Made by a program: the position numbers and the translations under genes | Shown: positions 42,654 through 53,727 of the stretch, piece by piece | Layout: every line of letters starts with the position of its first letter | Numbering within the stretch: position 1 is the stretch's first letter | The notes under the pieces: generated by a model | What the model saw: the letters and a program-made list of their open reading frames with translations, nothing else | Told to the model about the DNA's origin: nothing | Database searches by the model: none | From: Durusdinium trenchii | Lineage: Eukaryota > Sar > Dinophyceae > Suessiales > Symbiodiniaceae | Length of the DNA stretch: 64,000 nucleotides | Direction of reading: 5' to 3' | Assembly (NCBI GenBank): GCA_963970005.1 | Contig: CAXAMN010026373.1 | Span: 349,536-413,535 of the forward strand

Positions 42654-43390
42654 GTTCGCTCCGAACATGCCAGCAAGTACTAAGTACTAAGCTATCTCGA
42701 ATGTTTTCGGAGAAGAATCATCAAAACACGCTTCCTGACTTTCCCTGCAGGATTTACAATGAATGCCCAAACCCTTCAAGCAACCCTATCAACTATTCTT
42801 CTTACTGACTGACACCGTCAGTTCTGGAGCATGAAGGTTAAGTCACTCAAGTTTCCACCTCTTCGATTTTCGCGGAGAAGAACCTCCCACAAAAAGGTTG
42901 CACAATGTTGTCGGTTATACTATCCACAGAAAATCCTGGGTATGGGACTTGTTCGGACCGCTAAACCTGCGCCTCCGTTCGCCTCCTGCGCTGGCGACCG
43001 ACAAAAACGGCGCCCTGTCCATGATGGCGTGGTGGATTCGTGCGTGTTCGCGTTTTACGTTTCAGGGGCTGGACGTAGTTCTTGAAACACAGAAGACACT
43101 TCAGAAGTGGCACGATCTCCCAGCATTTCAAGGAACCACCCCACCAAAATGCTCGTGTCCATCCAGGGCCCTGCGTTGTTTTCAGGGCTGGGTCCATGTG
43201 GATGCCTGCGCCTGTTGGTGAGGTGTGGAGGATGAGGACGACACGCACCAGTGACTTGGAGCCATGTAAAGCAGGTGTCAACTCATCCCTTGTATCTATG
43301 TAGGGACCGCTGTGCCTTCTCAGGTACGGTGATTGGAGACACTGTTGCGTCGGCTTGGAGGGTCCAATCATGACCTGAGAAGGTAAGGGT
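42654..43390. other. Unassigned stretch
   Basis: A GC-rich patch at 42955-43070 contains RLRSPPALATDKNGALSMMA in one frame and may be an exon, but splice sites are unclear. Confidence 0.4.
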
Positions 43391-43660
43391 ATGAATATTC
43401 CATACAATTATACAAGTGGCCCTGGCCACTTACCGCTGAGCAAAAGAATTGAATCTGGTGATCTCATCGAGCTCCTAAGAGCTTTTCAATCGATCACCTC
43501 CAAGAATTATCAGCTGCTTCGTTACGGCCACCAAAATGAACAGCCCCACACAGTAACTCTTGGCATGCTGACTGGGAGTCCAACAACCATTGTTTATCAT
43601 GGTCTTTACAAAATTGATCCAATTGTTTTATTGATTTTGGACGACAAACCAGAACAATGA
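43391..43660 (+). CDS. Hypothetical protein, 89 codons
   Basis: ATG-initiated frame with natural composition: NYTSGPGHLPLSKRIESGDL, IELLRAFQSITSKNYQLLRY and TTIVYHGLYKIDPIVLLILD. AT-richer than the exon series. No family recognised. Confidence 0.4.
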   Translation: MNIPYNYTSGPGHLPLSKRIESGDLIELLRAFQSITSKNYQLLRYGHQNEQPHTVTLGMLTGSPTTIVYHGLYKIDPIVLLILDDKPEQ

Positions 43661-44368
43661 TTCGTTTGATGGTCAAACTGAAGCCATTTGGGTCACTACG
43701 TCACTTGTTGAGTCGCAGATTGGGGACTGATCACTCGTCCAAAGAATCACTCTCGTGTGGCGTTTCGTAGGTCTTGGTGTTTTCCGGAGGCAGAGGTCAA
43801 ATCCCTAGATTTCTCGCATCCGAGTGAAACATTTGTGATTCCGATCAGTTTCCGTTAGGTACCTCGTATAGGACTGCCAAGCGAGGTTGACCGTGGAGAC
43901 CTACATAGGTGCTTTGGTGCCTTCAAAGGACGGATCTTTTCGCAGCTAGATTCCACCTGAATTCTGCTTCGACCTCTTACTGGTGCCAAAGAAAAAGATG
44001 TCAAAGTCACACAGTGATCAGGCGTGAACCGATGTAGTTCAAAAAGAGGCGTGTAGTCTGAAATCCGCGCCAGGGAGATTTAAGTTGGGGAGCTACGCAC
44101 CGAACAGTGACCTGGAGGCTTCGAAACTCGTAGACGAAATCCGTATCATAGTATCGTTTTCGGTGAGTTAACAGAAGGGTGTAGTGTCTGTGAGTGCATT
44201 TGGGGACTAGGAAATTCAGATATAGCCTATAGCTGGTTGATCTTTATCGTCGAGAAATCCCCTGGCCTGACTTTATTGATTGTCCGCCGTCCGTGATGGG
44301 CAGCTCAGCCGAAAGCCAAAACTCACGGGCTCCGGAAGGTAGCCTCAAGAACTTGAGAAACACCAAGT
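43661..44368. other. Non-coding stretch
   Basis: No repeats of the main families and no protein-like frame seen. Confidence 0.5.
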
Positions 44369-44728
44369 TCAAAGGCTCTCTTTTTGAGATATACACGTGA
44401 GAGTAAAACCCTTAGGCTGGCGAAAACCACACATCGCGGTGACGCGGTGACAAAACATGCTGTGCTGCTTGGGCGCTTGAAATACTGTCGAATCATCAGC
44501 CCCACAGCAGCGCTTTAGGGCGGCTTTGGCCCCACAACCGACATGGGCTGAAGCTGGCAGCTGGTCATAATGTTCCCAGCAATCTCTGTACACTAAGTAT
44601 TGGATCAGGGGATTGATCAGGGAAATCTTCGTCAGCTGCTTGAACTCCATTAGTCCTGAGTTGACCAAGTGGGCCAACTCAGTGGCTGCCACAAGTCTCA
44701 GATCAAATTGTCCGTTTAACAAAATCAA
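44369..44728 (-). CDS. Hypothetical minus-strand ORF
   Basis: 119 codons from a possible start at 44728; the frame is open upstream to about 44787. It reads FDLRLVAATELAHLVNSGLM, ISLINPLIQYLVYRDCWEHY and AALKRCCGADDSTVFQAPKQ, natural-looking protein. Rare minus-strand coding in this window. Function unknown. Confidence 0.4.
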   Translation of the reverse strand: MILLNGQFDLRLVAATELAHLVNSGLMEFKQLTKISLINPLIQYLVYRDCWEHYDQLPASAHVGCGAKAALKRCCGADDSTVFQAPKQHSMFCHRVTAMCGFRQPKGFTLTCISQKESL

Positions 44729-44787
44729 CTGTTCGACTTTCCGCGTTTGAGAAACAGTTTTTTTGACATTTTCATTTTCGGATCAGG

Positions 44788-46325
44788 GAATGAATTTTAC
44801 TAACGCTGCAAGAATCCCCCGTTTCCTTTGCTTCTGGGCGGGTCCCCGCCAGTGTTGTCTAGCCTGCCAAAGTCAACAAATCCTGTCAGCCTTCGACTTC
44901 AACAACTCCAGCTCCCTATGTTTCTGTTCCGTTCCCCCTGCTATAGATCCTTCTGGACGCATTTCTGACCACCCTCTTCTTGCTTCCCTCCCACTTCCGC
45001 TGCTCGCTCTGCGCGGGATGCTCACCCACCCTAGCTTTCGAGTCCGGGACCCCAAGCTTCAAGTGCGCGACAATGCAGAACACGTCTGCGTGCAGCTTGC
45101 TTTCCGGTCTGTACCCTTTCTAGGACGGACCTGATTTCTGGGAATCCATCCACATTTGCTTTTGATTTTCAGAGATGCTAACGGAAATGCAGCCGACCTT
45201 GGAACGAAAGATGGAGTCCAGAGACCATCTTACGGTTCATGATAGATTCACTTTAACAAAAACTGCGGAAGTCCAACGCCCCTACACATCGTTGAGCGCA
45301 CAAAAAGGTGGGTGTCCCTTTGTCTCAAAGCGCTTTGGCACATTGCTCTCAGGGTGTGTTTGGCCTCACATGCCGGAAGCTTCAAAGAGGGCAGGGAAAG
45401 ACTCGAGAGCTGCTCGCAACGAATGAAAAATGTCACTCGCTCGATTTGGCACACCCGAACTTCTACACCAATGGCCTATCACACAACACATGGTTTCCAA
45501 GTCGGTGTTTCTTCGACCAATGGAGCAAGGGCTGCGGGAAAAACCACGCAACCAAAAAGTGGAGGCAAGCACATGTAGTGGAGCTCCAAGAGTGAGAGAG
45601 AGAGAGAGAGTTGGGCTGGAGCGTGTCTTCTGCCGTGTTTTGAAGCAGAGGCCTTGTGGCAGGAACCGAACGATACGAGACAAAACCCATGAACCACAGT
45701 TAGTTGCACAAGGCCCTCAGCGCGACCTACCTGCCAGCCTTGGTCATGCAATCAATCCTCGAAAGGCAAAAGCTGTCAAACCAATGAGCTCTCAAGTGAT
45801 CCGGCGTTTGCCTGAGCCCAGGCTCCAGAAAGAATAACTGCCTTTCAGGTCCTAGAAGCTACTAGTAATAAGGGCACCGCTACTAGTAACAAGAGCATTA
45901 CTACAAGTAGCTAGAAGCTATATTAATTTCAAAGATTTAAATATGGACATGCTGTAGCCTGATGGCTGCCTGTGTCTTGGAGGATATACGTGCACTCGCC
46001 AATGCGCATAAGGACCTCACTGTTTCTGCAACATTTTTGGTCTCCCTTTTCCACAGGTTCCATTGCAACATAAAGAAAAGAATTGACTGACGCCCTGGGA
46101 AGGTAGATTGATCCATGTGTGAACAGTGGTCATTGAAGGCCAAGGCTCAAGCCCAAGCGGCAACCAATCGAGCCAGAAGCAGTCAGAATCAGTGCTTTGG
46201 GAACAAAGTACTGACTATGAACATGTGAAAACAGGTTTTTACAAGAACATCTTCGTTGCCAGAGTCTTTGCATGTAGAGTTCCCTTTGTGTGTTTGTTCA
46301 CCGTTTCCGCACACCTGACACGGAG
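44788..46325. other. Unassigned stretch
   Basis: Modules at 45850-45920; a GA run at 45594-45611. Several overlapping frames at 45250-45840 cannot be ranked. Confidence 0.45.
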
Positions 46326-46366
46326 GCTATGCGATGGAAGAGAAGCTGGCAGAGGAGTTTGGAGAA
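46326..46366 (+). CDS. Coiled-coil micro-exon
   Basis: After CACGGAG the frame reads YAMEEKLAEEFGE and meets donor GTTTCT. First exon of the 46-55 kb series. Confidence 0.45.
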
Positions 46367-46944
46367 GTTTCTCTCGCGTAGTGCAAGAGTATTTCCGCGT
46401 GTCCACGTGGCGTTGTTGTACATCTCCCATATTCCATTCCCCAGTCGAGCCGAGCCCTTAGAATTTTGTTAGTGGGAACCGGGTGTGCATACTGTATTCG
46501 GGTTTTCATTAGCTCTCTCTAGCCCTCTGACTATTCTGAGCAAACACGTGCAATTGGGTAAAACCAACCAAATTCAAATGGTGCAAGTGTAGGGCATCCC
46601 ACTTTGCAGTGACCTTACCTGCGAGTTCCAGCAACCAAAATCAGAATGAAAAGGTAGGTTTATTTGTTTAGTGCAACGGGTGGTTGCGATCCCAGAGGCA
46701 TCCTTTCACCAGATAGATGGTTTCCTTCTCCCCGACGGCCACATATGATGGATGATCAACTTTTGTGCTACAAGAGATGCTTTGTCAAGCTCGACGTCGT
46801 TTGAAAAGAGATGCTGAACGTTGGGAAGATCACACCCTGGAAAACTGTTCGGCAACAACACCAAAGCCGGAAGACGGATCGCCCATGGATCGCGCGCATT
46901 GTTACACCGAATTGACGGTTCCATCTTGGTCTCCGTGCCAAGAA

Positions 46945-47020
46945 GCTACTTGGTTGGAGGCCATCGCTAGTAGGTTGAAGGCCATTACTACTAATAACAA
47001 GAAGCTACTAGGAACAAAGG
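46945..47020. repeat. Module array
   Basis: Four forward modules (TTGGAGGCCATCGCTAGTAG, TTGAAGGCCATTACTACTA and GAACAAAGG types) directly before the next exon. Confidence 0.8.
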
Positions 47021-47097
47021 CTTCCACGCCCTGCGAAGGCCCAGTGCGGTTCATCCGCTTCAAGCCCGGTTCGGCAAAGTCGACGGAGCCACCTCAG

Positions 47098-47140
47098 GAC
47101 GCTTGGAAGAAGGAAAGGCAAAGCCTTGCCGAGGAGACGG
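47098..47140 (+). CDS. Coiled-coil micro-exon
   Basis: Acceptor ACCTCAG, reading DAWKKERQSLAEET plus one base, then GAAAAT; a GA donor or a later GT (47149) must be used. The frame is also open upstream (VRFIRFKPGSAKSTEPPQ). Confidence 0.45.
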
Positions 47141-47900
47141 GAAAATCGTCGTTTTCGGGTTGGATTGAGAAAGAGTTGTTGTTTTTGGTGATGTCTTGTG
47201 GTGAACGAAACAGAGAAACGGCAGTGGAACAACATGTTTGTAAATGGTGTTGAAAATTCCTCTCTGGACCAGTGCTGAACTGTCCTGCTGTTGGTCAACC
47301 CGACTCACTGGGTACATGCTGCAGCTTGGATTGCGTTCTGGGCTTGGTCAATGAAACCGGGAAAAATGTGTGAAACTCGTACAAGTTGAGGATGGATCTC
47401 CGGCTTTGAAGCCAGCGTTGTGCACCTCACCAAGCAATGTGGGTTTGTGTTTGAAACAGGGAGACCTCCCAAAGACTCGCTGGAAGAAGAGAAATAGACC
47501 TATTGGTTGGGGCGCCCGGCTATTTTGGTACCCACCCATGTGGTTTCCAGCAGGTCGCCTCCAATGGTGCTGTGGTGAAAAGCAATTATATACGGTATTT
47601 ATATATATATACATATCAGGAAACTGAGTTGCGTGGGACAGATATTGTCAGAGCCACAGTCTTTAAATGACCACCCATCAGAAGGGGTTGGATTCGATGA
47701 TTATTGTTGGCAAGACTTCAGGGGTGCTTGCTAGTAAGGGTACTAGGTTGTTGTTACCGAACATGCTGCTTTCAACCAGAAATGGGAGTTTCATGGGAGT
47801 TCAACGAAGGGTGTTTGGTGTACAGCTTAGCAGTGTTTCTGGGATTCCCCTATTGAAATAGAGAATGGTAGACCATCCACAATGCGAAATAGAAAACTCA
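47141..47900. other. Intron-like stretch
   Basis: No modules except a fragment near 47730. An AT dinucleotide run at 47602-47612. A 64-codon frame at 47667-47861 is unassigned. Confidence 0.45.
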
Positions 47901-47984
47901 AGGTTGCGGTGTGTGAGGTGCGGACACTTCCAACATGCACTCAAGTGTAGAGTGGGAGAATACCAAGCAATTGAAAAGTTGTAA
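47901..47984 (+). pseudogene. Zinc-knuckle-like fragment
   Basis: The frame RLRCVRCGHFQHALKCRVGE contains C-x2-C-x4-H-x3-C, one residue short of the retroelement CCHC zinc knuckle (x4 in the last gap), and ends at TAA. It may be a leftover of a retrotransposon gag-type protein. Small and unsupported by neighbours. Confidence 0.3.
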
Positions 47985-48107
47985 GTTGTCTTATGGCATG
48001 TTCCATATTCCCTTTACTGCAGAATAATGGTACTCCAAGAGAAGGGATGTTGATCCAAAATCCCACCATTCTTTTCGTTTGCCTCAAGACTAGCCTGGTC
48101 CAGACAG

Positions 48108-48143
48108 GAAGCAGCAACAGTGGCAGCCGAGTTGCAGCGGTTG
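48108..48143 (+). CDS. Coiled-coil micro-exon
   Basis: Acceptor CAGACAG, reading EAATVAAELQRL, then GCGCTT as a possible GC donor. Read on, the frame hits a stop after two codons. Confidence 0.45.
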
Positions 48144-49199
48144 GCGCTTTGAGAAAAGTCAGCGCGAAGGAGGAGGCCGCTATTAGGTTAATAAGTATTT
48201 TGGTGTCCACGATGTCCACGTGTAAATCGTTGGCCATCCCACTGCGATCAGGTTCTCACCGGCCTATTGATCAGCGAGTCATCAACCACGGCGTCCCAAA
48301 CATCTCTCAGGTACTGTCGAACGTAAATTATACTAAATATGGGAGGCCATCGCTAGTAGGTTGGAGGCCATCACTCTTAGGGTGGAGGCCATCGCTACAA
48401 AAATATGGGGCAAATCTTTGGGTTCCATTGGCAACATGCAATGCTTCCATCAGACGCTGCAATCCAAGTTCATGCCAACAAGCGTTTACGAAGCCTGAGG
48501 TCCCTTCAATCTCAGACGTCCTATAAAACTACAACGGACCATCAAAGCGAAAAGAGATAAATCTCCACCGACTTAAAGTATGGAACCCTCAAGTTGCAAC
48601 TCGGAATAGCATGGGGCAATTGCAGAATGTGATGCTTCACCAGGTTTGAACTCCCAACCACGTAGTCATCCGGGTAGGTTGACCTCATGGTTGGTGGTCA
48701 ACCCGGGTAGCCCGGTTTTGACCCACAGCCAAATGTCATATGTGTTTGTGCTTCTTGCTCCTAGTAGTCTTGTTCCTAGTAGTACGGCCAGGAGCCCCTA
48801 GTAGCGTCCTTGCTCCTAGTAGCGATGCCAGGAGCCCCTAGTAGCTGACGGACCGGACGTGCAAGCAGAGTGCGCAAAATGCTTGTAGAAACACGACAAA
48901 AGTAACTCCTATGGTTTTTTGGAGGTGCATGAGGTAAGCTTAAGTAGCTGTAGTAGCTGCTACCTAGGACCCACTCTCTCGTCAGGTTTTGTAGCAAACA
49001 TAGTGTTTCTTGTCTTTTTGTCATGTTTTTTTGCTCACTTTCTAAGGAGGGACTGAACATGTGTCACTGCGCCGTAACGGCGACGAGGTTGGACCTCTCC
49101 TGGTGTTGGAACCTGGGTGATCGAGGCAAAGCGTCACGGCTCGATTCTAACGACATGATCATGTGGCGAATAGGGAAACACCCAAAACCTACAGTTTAG
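48144..49199. other. Intron-like stretch with modules
   Basis: TTGGAGGCCATC modules at 48340-48400 and a reverse array at 48755-48845. No exon supported. Confidence 0.55.
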
Positions 49200-49214
49200 G
49201 ACGCTACTAGGGGC

Positions 49215-49345
49215 TCCTGGCCTAAACCCACTCCTACTTCAATTAAGTAAGGAGGTAAAGACGCTACGAAGCTACTAGTAGCTGGAAGGAGAGCTCACAA
49301 GCTTCCTTAAAGAAGGGCTCCCACTAATGATTTGGTTTCTAGATG
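49215..49345 (-). mobile_element. Fold-back (MITE-like) element, copy F
   Basis: On the minus strand: ATCTAGAAACCAAATCATTA, CCTTCTTTAAGGAAGC, GAGCTC, modules, then ACCTCCTTACTTAATTGAAG and TAGGAGTGGG. Modules have been inserted into its middle (49262-49285). Confidence 0.65.
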
Positions 49346-49624
49346 TTTAGGGAAACTTAATTGTAAGATCTGCACTTGGGTGGCATGATCAGAACAAAGG
49401 GATGTTTGTCATTTGGAGCTTTTGACTGTTACCAGGCTCCCTGAATGAGTTGGCAGACTGAGAAAAGGGGATTGCTTCATGTTCTTTGACTGGCAAACTG
49501 GCAGATCCTGGAACCTATCAAAGGTAGATGGCAACCACAAAGAAGTCCTTCACTCATAGGAGGTTTGGCCAGTTGCTTAGTTTTGCACTGGGTTGCAGCC
49601 TTTATCAACAATCCTTGAACTTCA

Positions 49625-49770
49625 CTAGTAGTGTCCTTGCTCCTAGTAGCGATGCCCTTTGTTCCTAGTAGCTTCATGTTCCTAGTAGTAAGGCCAGGAG
49701 CTACTAGTAGCCTCCTTGCTCCTAGTAGCGATGCCAGGAGCCCGTAGTAGCGTCCTTGCTCGTAGGTTTG
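49625..49770. repeat. Module array
   Basis: Eight reverse modules, alternating CGTCCTTGCTCCTAGTAGC, GATGCCAGGAGCCCGTAG and AAGGCCAGGAGCTACTAG. Confidence 0.85.
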
Positions 49771-50551
49771 TTCGCAAGTGAAATGGCCTTAGCTCAGTCG
49801 GTTTGACTCTCCACAGGTCTAGCAGCCTTGCTGAACGTGTCAACAGGCCCGGCCCTGCGTGCGACGGGACAGCAGTCAAGGAAGGAGGGAAGTTGTTCCT
49901 GAACTCATCCTGCACAAGTGGTAAGGCATCATATCCCCATCGTTCTGTGGTCTGTCACGTGGCAAGTCAAGTTTTGTCCATTTTTTCGGTGGACTCTGTG
50001 GGATTGGACATGGTGGCCCCGTCCTTGTGAGGGGATGGTAAACACACCTACGACCATGAAGATGAGCCCAACTTTAAACCGACAAATTGTCTAAAGACAT
50101 GAAGGCACGATTGTCAGGATCCTCAGTGTATGGTTGCAGGTCCACTTTCTGTGCCTACTTGCCACCAAAGGGCCATTTGCCTATGCATTGTGTGTTCGTC
50201 TGAAGGGCTTCAGCCTTTGCTTCTACCTTTCTGTTTCCAGAATGACCTTGGAATTGTTCGGTCTCATGTCTTGTTGAGAACCCAAAGTGTGAATCGCTGG
50301 TCCAAACTAGCCGAGGGCAATTCCTCAGTGAGAATGGTCTGCAAAAGGAGTGTTTGCATTTTCCCAAGCTTTGACATGTCGACAGGTCCGTGTCTTTGTC
50401 AAAGGCCTCCGCATCAGCGATCTGTAGGGTTTGCCAAACCCAAACCAGAAGAACGGGTTCTTTCTTGGGCCTTTTTCCCTTAGACCTTTAGAGCTTTTCT
50501 TTTGTCAATCCTTTCTATCTTCCATTACCACTAAAACCAAGCATCCCGGAG
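49771..50551. other. Unassigned stretch
   Basis: A 117-codon + frame at 50130-50483 (SVGFAKPKPEERVLSWAFFP at its end) is open but has no domain and no clear splice sites. Confidence 0.4.
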
Positions 50552-50701
50552 AGACCTGAACGATTGCTCCGCTTGAAGCCTCAGCAGCCCAGGTCTCCAA
50601 CGCCTGCGCCTCGCAGGGATGAAGAGCCTCTCGGAGCACGGCACGGGCCGCCCAGCGAGTCGCGGCGTGGCGCGTCGTGCAAAGTGCGGAGGGTCCTGGA
50701 G
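50552..50701 (+). CDS. Exon with Pro/Arg-rich disordered peptide
   Basis: After CCCGGAG, 50 codons read RPERLLRLKPQQPRSPTPAP, RRDEEPLGARHGPPSESRRG and ASCKVRRVLE, then donor GTCCGT. SPTP could be phosphorylated by proline-directed kinases. The minus strand is open here too. Confidence 0.5.
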
Positions 50702-50724
50702 GTCCGTGTCGCAGAAGGGAAATG

Positions 50725-50960
50725 GGCCTTACTAGGAACAAGAAGCTACTAGGGGCTCCTGGCATCGCTACTAGGAGCAAGGACGCTACTAGGGGCTCCT
50801 GGCCTTTCTACTAGGAGCAAGAAGCCACTAGTAACAAGGAAGCTAGTAGGAACACCATTCTACTAGGAGCCAAAGGGCATCGCTACGAACGGAGCAAAGG
50901 GCATCGCTACTAGTAGCTCCTGGCCTTACTAGTAGCAAGAGGACGCTACTAGGAACAGTG
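50725..50960. repeat. Long module array
   Basis: About twelve forward modules, including two CTACGAACGGAGC variants at 50880-50900. Confidence 0.85.
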
Positions 50961-51099
50961 AGTCAGATATTTGGGATTATGCACAGAAAGGTCGGTGTGT
51001 TCAACTCTTAGCTGTTTTGCACCTTCGAGCTCCTGCGCGGTTTGAACTCTGTGAGTCTGTGTGTTTGTTCGACCTTCGACAACCTTGAAGCGTCACCAG

Positions 51100-51258
51100 T
51101 TCCTCAAGTGAAACAGAAACCTTCAAACGGTTCTTTGGCCGTTCCCGAGCTTCTGTCTCTTCAATTCCGCTGGATTCCATAGATCTTGAAACCGAAACCC
51201 GACCCTTGGAGGAAGGCCATGTGGTGGAGGACAGCGTCCGGGAATTTCTCGCAGGGAA
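51100..51258 (+). CDS. Exon with Ser/Glu-rich peptide
   Basis: Acceptor GTCACCAG, 53 codons reading SSSETETFKRFFGRSRASVS, SIPLDSIDLETETRPLEEGH and VVEDSVREFLAGK. A donor GTAGGG lies at 51259; otherwise the frame stops at TAG 51260. One of the best coding segments between 46 and 55 kb. Confidence 0.6.
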
Positions 51259-51807
51259 GTAGGGTCCTCCAGCGCCGGCTGTGATCCAGTTCAGGCAACT
51301 GCAGTTGAATGAAGCCCATGACACAAGTCCTTTAGACCTTTAGACAAGTCTCTAATAGCGATGGCCTCCAGTTCTGCACGCAGGTTTGATCCCTTGCGTC
51401 CGCATGTCGGGGACCTCAGACAGGGACTGTTGACCCAAGCACTGACGTGATCGGAAGCAAGCGTTCGTCTATCAGCCCGACTACTGCGCTTTGGTTTGTC
51501 ACAGTGGGTCAAATATGGGTCAAGTGCCCTAGCAGGTGTGCAAGCAAAAGGAAGAAAGGACGCAATCCCCAGCATAGATTCCAAGTAACCCGCAGGGCAA
51601 AGGAGTGTTGTGTTGCATTCGCCGCGCTCTCACCCATACTTACACGTTTCCGCCCCCACCACGCTTTCCTTGGCATACACGGGCATACACTTACTTTGTG
51701 ATGTGCCAAAAGAGAAACACCACCAGTTCCATCATGATCATTGTGTTCCATCGAAGTGTTTGCGGCACCGTCGGCGTAGTTCTTCACCCGGTATCGCCCG
51801 GCCGAGG

Positions 51808-51924
51808 GCCCAGTTGGAAGAACTCGTTCGGGGACCCAGACGGGTTGGATTCCGTTTTGCCAGATTCCTTGGACCATGTCCCAAAGCCGGGGGGGCGACA
51901 TCTGACGTTCTTTCTGAAGCATGA
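51808..51924 (+). CDS. Probable exon
   Basis: After CGGCCGAG the frame reads AQLEELVRGPRRVGFRFARF and LGPCPKAGGATSDVLSEA before a TGA. Either a terminal exon or one with an unseen donor. A different frame is open from 51605 to 52126 but less exon-like. Confidence 0.45.
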   Translation, partial: AQLEELVRGPRRVGFRFARFLGPCPKAGGATSDVLSEA

Positions 51925-52818
51925 AAGGTACCTATCCCTTAAAGTTCTAAAGGACACGCTCCGCCGCTTCAGCGAGAAAAACATGATGCAAAAGGAACAT
52001 CCGAACATTCCAATCAAAAGCCTCGCACGAATGCGAGTCCTTGTAGACGTTCAGCGTGAGCTGGTCGAGTTTGGGTCAGGGTTCCGTACCCCTGAGTGTC
52101 GGCCAAGACACCTTGGTTTTTGGTAGACAAGAGGTGCGAGATTAACGCTTCTTGGAGATGATGGTGGTGGGTTCAAAAAGCGCGATATGTTTGCGCTGTG
52201 ATGTCACAGCCCTTAGAGCCCTTGAGACCAATCTGTTCATTTCGTCCGGACGACCTCTGAGCCCCTGATCATTCCAGTGTCTGCTAAGGCGCCTAATAGC
52301 AAAAGGAACCTAATAACGATGGCCTCCAACCTAGTAGCGACGATCTCTTGCTTCAAAAAGTTCCAGGTTCTTGAATGGCCCTCAGCCAACGGAACCTGCC
52401 CAAACACCAGAAATGTTTGATCAGGCAAAACGACCCCATGTAACCATTCATCTCGCATGGCTCGAGGACTGCACTGCTTGCAACAGCGTGAGTGATAGCT
52501 TCTTGGAGCCCTTCCGGCACTGCTTGACGCAAAATAGCGTAGTTTGTTTCGGAGGTTAGGGACTGTAAAGATGCTACTAGTAGCTTCTTGTTACTAGTAG
52601 AAACGGCCTCCAACTAATAGCGATGGCCTCCACCTAATAGCGTCCTTGCTCCTAATGAAAAGGTAATCATGAAAGACAGAAAGTCTCATGGTGTAAACAA
52701 CCACACAATGTTAATGCTGAAAATCAGACAACCCGGAGGTGCAATGTTACTTGGGCCATCACCATGGTGAAACATCAACAACGCGCCAGGTTCCTGCTGC
52801 GGCTTTTCGCTGGCCCAG
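51925..52818. other. Intron-like stretch with modules
   Basis: Modules at 52285-52340 and 52570-52660, mainly GATGGCCTCCAACCTA units. Confidence 0.55.
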
Positions 52819-52856
52819 TGGGATCTACAGGAGACGCGCTGCCAGGCATTGCGGGA
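52819..52856 (+). CDS. Coiled-coil micro-exon
   Basis: Acceptor TGGCCCAG, reading WDLQETRCQALR plus two bases, donor GTGTGA. Confidence 0.5.
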
Positions 52857-52874
52857 GTGTGACTTTGCACCCCT

Positions 52875-53285
52875 TGTTACTAGTAGCTTCTTGTTCCTGG
52901 TAGTAAGGCCAGGAGCCTACTAGGAGCGTCCTTGCTCCTAGTAGCGATGCACTTTGCTCCTAGTAGCTTCTTGCTGCATGTTGGCATCTTCCATTGAGTC
53001 GAATCAGTTTGTTTGTAATGTTGTGCACCGGTGAGCCTGTTACAGGGTAGTCACAATTTGTTTGTAAAGCTATTCACATCAAAAGGCCGATCGGTCTGGA
53101 TACAATTCGTATCCACCTTGCAGATGGTGTCAAGAGATCAGACATTGTTTTTGAATGAGCCTGTTTTCATGATCTTCTGAGGAACAATGTTCGCTTCTAG
53201 GGGCTCCTGGCATCGCTACTGGGAGCAAAGACGCTACTAGGGGCTCCTGGCCTTACTACTAGGAACAAGAAGCTTCTAGGAGCAA
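52875..53285. repeat. Two module arrays
   Basis: Reverse modules at 52875-52980 and forward modules at 53200-53285, opposite orientations about 220 bp apart. Confidence 0.8.
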
Positions 53286-53443
53286 TCTTCTGAGTGTTTC
53301 AATCACCTGACAACGAGAAATGTCATTTCATGAGTTCCCCCGGGGCGACCTCAGAACACATCCATGCCATCCCGTTCCTCCCGCCGTCCTCGTCAATACC
53401 AGACACTGGTGAGCTGCCGGGTTCTGTGCGGCGCGCCTCGCAG

Positions 53444-53520
53444 CAGCTTTGGACACGAAGGCGGCCTTGGGCGCCTTGGAATTCCCATCGCCGGGGGATG
53501 TGTGGAACAGAGCATCAGGG
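53444..53520 (+). CDS. Probable exon
   Basis: Acceptor CCTCGCAG and donor GTATAC. The preferred frame reads ALDTKAALGALEFPSPGDVW and NRASG with G/C-rich third positions; another frame (GRLGIPIAGGCVEQSIRG) is also open. Confidence 0.5.
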
Positions 53521-53549
53521 GTATACGCACCTCCACGGGATCAAAGAAT

Positions 53550-53600
53550 AATAGCGATGGCCTCCACCCTAAGAGTGATGGCCTCCAGCCTACTACAAGA
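53550..53600. repeat. Module pair
   Basis: Two GATGGCCTCCA units between the exons at 53444 and 53671. Confidence 0.75.
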
Positions 53601-53670
53601 AAAAGCCAGGAAAGCAAGAACTGAGTTGGTCCAGGTTACTTGCCCTGTCACCAGGTCCACTGTGACTCAG

Positions 53671-53727
53671 GTGCCCCGACCGGAGATCCGCAACTACTAC
53701 GCCCAGAGGTTGGAGGACTGTCGAGAC
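53671..53727 (+). CDS. Micro-exon
   Basis: Acceptor GACTCAG, 19 codons reading VPRPEIRNYYAQRLEDCRD, donor GTGCGG, phase 0 at both ends. Helical, charged. Confidence 0.6.

Noticed and set aside
51605..52126. 173-codon + ORF
   Set aside because: Mixed composition; the shorter exon at 51808 in another frame is better supported.
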